Assembly: GCA_020447005.1 (NCBI GenBank)
Contig: JAGRDO010000131.1
Coordinates: forward strand, 1-35,188
Length of the DNA: 35,188 bases
Reading direction: 5' to 3'
DNA from: Paracoccaceae bacterium
Lineage (GTDB): Bacteria > Pseudomonadota > Alphaproteobacteria > Rhodobacterales > Rhodobacteraceae
Part shown: piece after piece, positions 34,099 to 35,188 of the stretch
How positions within the stretch are numbered: the stretch's first letter is position 1
Layout: every line of letters begins with the position of its first letter
Translations under genes and position numbers: made by a program
The notes under the pieces: generated by a model
The model's database searches: none
Told to the model about the DNA's origin: nothing
Seen by the model: only the letters and a program-made list of their open reading frames with translations

Positions 34099-35028
34099 TC
34101 ATGCCCTGGTGATCCAGGCGATCACCAGCGGAATTGTCGCGATGCTGGCGATGGTTGAGATCAGGATCGACGCCGAAACGCGCTGGGGCGCGACCCCGTA
34201 GTGGCGCGCGAGGATGTAGACATTGCCCGCGACCGGCAGCGCCGCCGCCGCGATCATGACGCCAGCCGCGAAGGGTTCGACGCGGAATACGAAAAGCGCC
34301 ATGGCGGCCACCGCGATCGGGTGCAGGACAAGTTTGGCGAATGACAGCCAGACCGCCACCGAAAACCGTTCGGCGGTCTTGTCGGCCAGCGAGGCGCCGA
34401 TGGCAAACAGCGCGCAAGGCGTTGCGGCCGCACCGAGGATGGAGAGGAACTCATCGGCAGGCGCTGGCAGCGCCGCGCCGGTCGCGGACAGGGCCAGCCC
34501 CGCCGACATCGCCACGATCATCGGGTTTTTGACAAGCCCGAGGCCAAGGATCTTGAAGATGCGCGGGCCAAGATGACCCTCGCGCGCGGCGGTGATGATC
34601 AGGGTGATCAGGCTGGAGAACACGATAAGATCGATCGCCAGCACGAGCAGGATCGGACCGGCCGCGTCCGGACCGAGCAGCGCGGTCAGGAGCGGCACCC
34701 CGAGAAATCCGGTATTGCCGATGACCCCGCATTGGGCCTCGACGGCGGCCTCGGTCGCGGGAAGTCGGCGCAGCCGGGCAACGGCCGTCACAAGGACATA
34801 GACGACAACGCAGCCCAGAAGATACGCGGCCGCGAAGCGCCCGTCGAAGATTTCAGCGAGCGAGAGCTTCGCGGCAAAGCGGAACAGCATCGCGGAAAGC
34901 GCGAAGTAGAAGACGAAGCGGGTCAGGTATTCCGTCGCCTGTCCGGGAAAGAACCGGATCCGCGCCGCGAACCAGCCCAGTCCGATCAGCGCGAAGAAGG
35001 GCAGCGTCTTCAGAAAAATCGCCAGCAT
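34099..35028 (-). CDS. AEC (auxin efflux carrier) family transporter
   Basis: This 309-residue inner-membrane permease has about ten hydrophobic segments, for example LKTLPFFALIGLGWFAA, AAAYLLGCVVVYVLVTAVA, AAGPILLVLAIDLIVFSSL and the last, ISTIASIATIPLVIAWI. The conserved mid-protein CGVIGNTGFLGVPLL and C-terminal LPVAGNVYILA segments are AEC hallmarks. Family members export or exchange carboxylates and auxin-like acids; the substrate here is unknown. It appears to head the fghA-sthA-YaiI transcription unit. Confidence 0.92.
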   Translation of the reverse strand: MLAIFLKTLPFFALIGLGWFAARIRFFPGQATEYLTRFVFYFALSAMLFRFAAKLSLAEIFDGRFAAAYLLGCVVVYVLVTAVARLRRLPATEAAVEAQCGVIGNTGFLGVPLLTALLGPDAAGPILLVLAIDLIVFSSLITLIITAAREGHLGPRIFKILGLGLVKNPMIVAMSAGLALSATGAALPAPADEFLSILGAAATPCALFAIGASLADKTAERFSVAVWLSFAKLVLHPIAVAAMALFVFRVEPFAAGVMIAAAALPVAGNVYILARHYGVAPQRVSASILISTIASIATIPLVIAWITRA

Positions 35029-35089
35029 CGCCTACGCGCCTAGCATGGCAGCGCAGGGCTGACCAGATGGTCGTGAAGGGGGGTGCCGG

Positions 35090-35188
35090 TCAGGCAACGC
35101 GGTCGCGCGGTTCGCGGCCCGCGAAGAAATCGTTCAGATTGTCAATCACGCGGAACCCCATCGCTTCGCGCGTCTCGCGCGTGGCCGA
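35090..35188 (-). CDS. D-2-hydroxyacid dehydrogenase, C-terminal 32 residues (5' truncated by window)
   Basis: The reverse strand from the window edge reads SATRETREAMGFRVIDNLNDF and then FAGREPRDRVA before TGA at 35090-35092. This matches the end of glyoxylate/hydroxypyruvate reductase-type D-2-hydroxyacid dehydrogenases, where the final helix carries the GSAT-x-E-x-R-x-x-M pattern and the tail ends in P-x-(D/N)RV. NAD(P)-dependent reduction of glyoxylate, hydroxypyruvate or a similar acid is likely. The rest of the gene is outside the window. Confidence 0.7.
   Translation of the reverse strand, partial: SATRETREAMGFRVIDNLNDFFAGREPRDRVA

Noticed and set aside
35041-35089. Terminator between the AEC gene and the hydroxyacid dehydrogenase
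   Set aside because: CTGACC...GGTCAG and a small GACC-N4-GGTC hairpin are present but too short and without a T-run.

Overview
This is a gene-dense, GC-rich window whose gene set and arrangement fit an alphaproteobacterium of the Rhodobacterales (Paracoccus/Rhodobacter relatives). Pointers are an aapJQMP-type amino-acid transporter, a thiF-thiD thiamine pair, sthA, fghA, and a D-2-hydroxyacid dehydrogenase C-terminus of the type seen in that group. The taxonomic placement is inference from family knowledge. I see no rRNA, tRNA, CRISPR array, insertion sequence or prophage gene.

Layout. (1) 1-1033, plus: the 3' end of a ThiF/MoeB-like gene and thiD. (2) 1250-7189, minus: one compact operon read as gntR(FCD)-aapJ-aapQ-aapM-aapP-ltaE, i.e. 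regulator, four-part polar amino-acid ABC importer and threonine aldolase. (3) 7413-9030: an HxlR regulator divergent from an NmrA-like oxidoreductase whose 5' end appears frameshifted. (4) 9320-17374, plus: a three-part amino-acid-type ABC importer, two polysaccharide-deacetylase/PuuE-like hydrolases, an MmgE/PrpD protein, an argininosuccinate-lyase-like C-N lyase and a LysR regulator. (5) 17472-24502: a GntR/UTRA regulator divergent from an frl-type operon (FrlB-like deglycase, FrlD-like kinase, carbohydrate-type ABC importer with its own ATPase). (6) 24624-30854: a MocR regulator divergent from a Pht5-like protein, a second three-part amino-acid-type ABC importer and an M20 amidohydrolase. 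(7) 31377-35028, minus: AEC permease, fghA, sthA and a YaiI/DUF188 gene; then the 3' end of a D-2-hydroxyacid dehydrogenase.

How the parts work together. Four adjacent modules each carry their own ABC importer, regulator and intracellular enzymes for nitrogen-containing substrates: hydroxy-amino acids (ltaE module), an unknown N-substituted amino acid (module 4), Amadori compounds (frl module) and an unknown N-acyl compound (MocR/M20 module). The segment behaves like a scavenging island for modified amino acids. Module 4 is the best candidate for an undescribed system. Its combination of an MmgE/PrpD protein (the fold of iminodisuccinate epimerase) with an ArgH-like lyase (the fold of EDDS lyase) suggests uptake, deprotection, epimerisation and C-N cleavage of an aspartate/succinate-type imino acid. 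The exact substrate cannot be read from sequence.

Regulatory structure is clear in several gaps. There are perfect or near-perfect dyads in front of gntR, between hxlR and the NmrA gene, upstream of module 4, in front of the frl operon, and between mocR and its target. Strong stem-loops follow two of the binding-protein genes.
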